Source: Trichomonas vaginalis G3 (taxonomy: Eukaryota > Parabasalia > Trichomonadida > Trichomonadidae). From it: 64,000 nucleotides of DNA. The stretch is from contig NC_067203.1 in the NCBI RefSeq assembly GCF_026262505.1, forward strand, positions 12,536,392-12,600,391. Direction: 5' to 3'. The notes under the pieces are model-generated. The model saw nothing but the letters and a program-made list of their open reading frames with translations, ran no database searches and had not been told where the DNA came from. Position numbers and translations under genes: made by a program. How positions within the stretch are numbered: the first letter of the stretch is position 1; every line of letters begins with the position of its first letter. Below, piece by piece: positions 62,155-64,000 of this stretch.

Positions 62155-63836
62155 TTATTTATCCATTTTCATTAAAAAGTCGAAGAAAGATGGCATCATC
62201 ATTTGAGGAATATGGATGATATCTGGGTCGTAGTTCTTGAGAGCTTCTTCAAATTCAAATCGATGGAGCCTGTGAGCTAACTCGATTGGTGTTTCTCCTT
62301 CATTAATTGGAATCTTGATTTTCTTTGGATTCGAAAAGCGCTGGTTAACATTTAGTTTGCCCATTAATAAAATTTCAAAAATGTCTTTGTCTCCTTTGAG
62401 AATTGCTGCAAAAAGAGCTGTCATTCCAGATTGACATCTGAAATTAACATCAACATTATTGTCTATAAGCAATGCAACAATTGATGTTCTACCTTCTCTA
62501 ATTGCGGCAATCAAAGGAGTTTCCATGTGAATTTCCCATGCTTTGCTGGTCTCACTTATAAGCTGTTTTGTGACATGATCCTTTAATATCAGACTACCTG
62601 AAAATAGAACGTCTGTTCTGGAACCATTTTCAACAAGCAACCTTGCCATTTTTAGGTTATTGTTTTGGATTGAGACGAAAATTGGAGGCACTATATCTTC
62701 TTCATCATTGATCTTTGCACCAAGTTTTAATAACAACTCCAGAGTTTGAGTTGCGTTGTTTTGACATGCAATATTAATAATTCTCTGACGGTTTTTCAAT
62801 CTATGATTGATATTTGCACCATTTTTAACTAAGAATTCAATGTTCTGCAAGAAATTTCTGTTCACTGCCGTAACTAGGGAGTTGTTCCAACTTCATCTTC
62901 TTCATTGACATCAGCTCCCAAGTTAATTAGTTCTTTGAGAACATCTGTGCTCGGTGCACATTCAGCAGCACACATCAATGCGGTCATATTAATATTGTTT
63001 CGCCATGTTTTGACATCCAATAATTTTGAAAAGATAAATCTCAAAGCAGGGATATTACTGTTTTCCATTGCATGATATGGCAAAACATCTTTTGCTCCAT
63101 GTTTCATTAATAGTTCAGCAATTTGGAAATTATTTCCCCATAATGCGACTGTTAATGGAGACTCCAATGTTTCTTTTTTATCAAAGTAATTTAATTTCTT
63201 CCCATTCTGAATCAAACATTTTATTGATTCAATATCATTCTTAATAATGGCAATTTCTAGTGCAGTGTAGTTATTATCATCTCTTAATTCAATATCAACT
63301 CCACGATTTATCATTAATTGAAGGTATTTGACGTGCTTAATCCTTTTTAAAGAGATTATCTTCATGAGAATTGTCAAATTTCTAGAAAATCTTTGGTGAA
63401 TGTCATATCCTTTCTGTATAAGATATTGAACCATTTTTTCGTCATCATTGAATAAAGCCTGCAAAAATGGATAAACAAATCTATCACTTTCATCAGTTGT
63501 AAACCACTGAAAATCAAATGATTTAATATTGTTTAAAATATCCCTTGATCCAATTATATCAAAAGACTTATTAAGGTTTGCTCCAAGTTCCAACAAAATA
63601 TCAATCGCTTTGTATTTCTTTGAGATAATAGCTATTGAAAGAGCTACTTGCTTCATCAATGATTTGATTCTTATACTACTTGGGTCATTAATCAAATATT
63701 CAAACACGTCTTTGCTTTCGCAAAACTGGACAATTTTTGTTAAAATTGATAATGGGTTCTTCAATGAATCAAATTTGGAATTCTTCATTAAACTTCCTAA
63801 AAAAGAAGTATTATCGCTCTTAATTATACTTTCGAT
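62155..63836 (-). pseudogene. Ankyrin-repeat gene with frameshift and lost 5' end
   Basis: Two minus-strand frames (about 63836-62874 and 62865-62155) form one ankyrin protein of some 560 residues. Repeats such as NYTALEIAIIKNDIESIKCL, NNFQIAELLMKHGAK, NMTALMCAAECAPSTDVLKE and TLELLLKLGAKIN are visible. A missing base in a C-run near 62886 puts the frame into a stop in the middle of a repeat (GTTP). The 5' end is lost: the frame passes into MITE-like sequence at about 63836 without an ATG. Ankyrin families are very large in T. vaginalis. Confidence 0.75.
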
Positions 63837-64000
63837 CAAAAAATATAAAACCAAAAATAATTGTTATAATTTAAATGAAGAAGTAATTTAAGACGATTTT
63901 ATTTATGATCAAATTTTATATATTTTTTTGGATCAAATCCATTTTAATAGAATTTATATACTATTCATCTATTAGTAAACACTACCGTATATTATTTTTT
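63834..64000. mobile_element. Partial MITE copy related to 49456-49690
   Basis: From about 63834 the sequence matches the loop and right arm of the MITE inside the 49.4-kb palindrome with few differences, ending at the arm's outer end exactly at the window edge (ATATTATTTTTT). The outer left arm is absent, so the copy is truncated on that side or the gene junction lies within the arm. Confidence 0.7.

Overview
The window looks like nuclear DNA of a trichomonad, most likely Trichomonas vaginalis or a close relative. It is AT-rich and its genes are single-exon. Several host ATGs follow a TCACTTTTT initiator (Inr)-like motif. One gene encodes a protein resembling the trichomonad-specific initiator-binding domain, and a mariner of the Tvmar1 type, MULE-like elements, foldback repeats and a Maverick/Polinton are present. 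The species assignment is inferred from these features; no database was consulted.

Region 1 (1-2050): the 5' end of a host gene on the minus strand, running off the left edge. A non-autonomous terminal-inverted-repeat (TIR) element (136-1419, filled with 269-bp tandem repeats and an AT microsatellite) sits 4 bp upstream of its ATG and is flanked by an 81-bp direct duplication.

Region 2 (about 2051-22400): a decayed Maverick/Polinton, a virus-like giant transposon. The left block, mostly plus strand, carries morphogenesis genes: two small amphipathic proteins, a hexon-like major capsid candidate, a packaging ATPase, capsid or penton candidates, and a long fibre with 70-residue repeats and a phage-type tail-fibre tip. 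The right block, minus strand, carries a retroviral-type integrase, protein-primed family B DNA polymerase and several unknown genes. Between the blocks lies an intact primase/SF3-helicase gene boxed by long inverted arrays of 77-120 bp repeats. The polymerase is split by a 1.3-kb mariner with an intact transposase. Capsid, ATPase, fibre, integrase and two other genes carry small indels. No protease and no Maverick TIRs were recognised.

Region 3 (22700-27000): a 650-bp MULE-like element packed with hairpins (9-bp target duplication), a MULE transposase pseudogene, a 121-bp tandem repeat and a Pmp-like surface-protein pseudogene.

Region 4 (27600-64000): host genes. These are a 1047-residue surface protein, a large propeller-like protein, a small membrane protein, coatomer beta', a HAD phosphatase, the IBD-type protein, an importin-beta family receptor, a mucin-like surface protein, a CAMK-like kinase, VPS25, an acidic helical protein, ribosomal protein S18 (uS13), a CLEC16A-like protein, an acyl-CoA synthetase and a broken ankyrin-repeat gene. 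Two foldback elements (840 bp and 2.3 kb, 4-bp target duplications) interrupt the intergenic DNA. The larger one contains a MULE relic flanked by an 89-bp duplication and a palindromic MITE, and the MITE's relative truncates the ankyrin gene at the right edge.

The strongest leads are the helicase cassette with its inverted repeat arrays, the two TIR insertions with 81- and 89-bp target duplications, the hairpin array, and Inr-like promoter motifs built into the TIRs of several repeat families.
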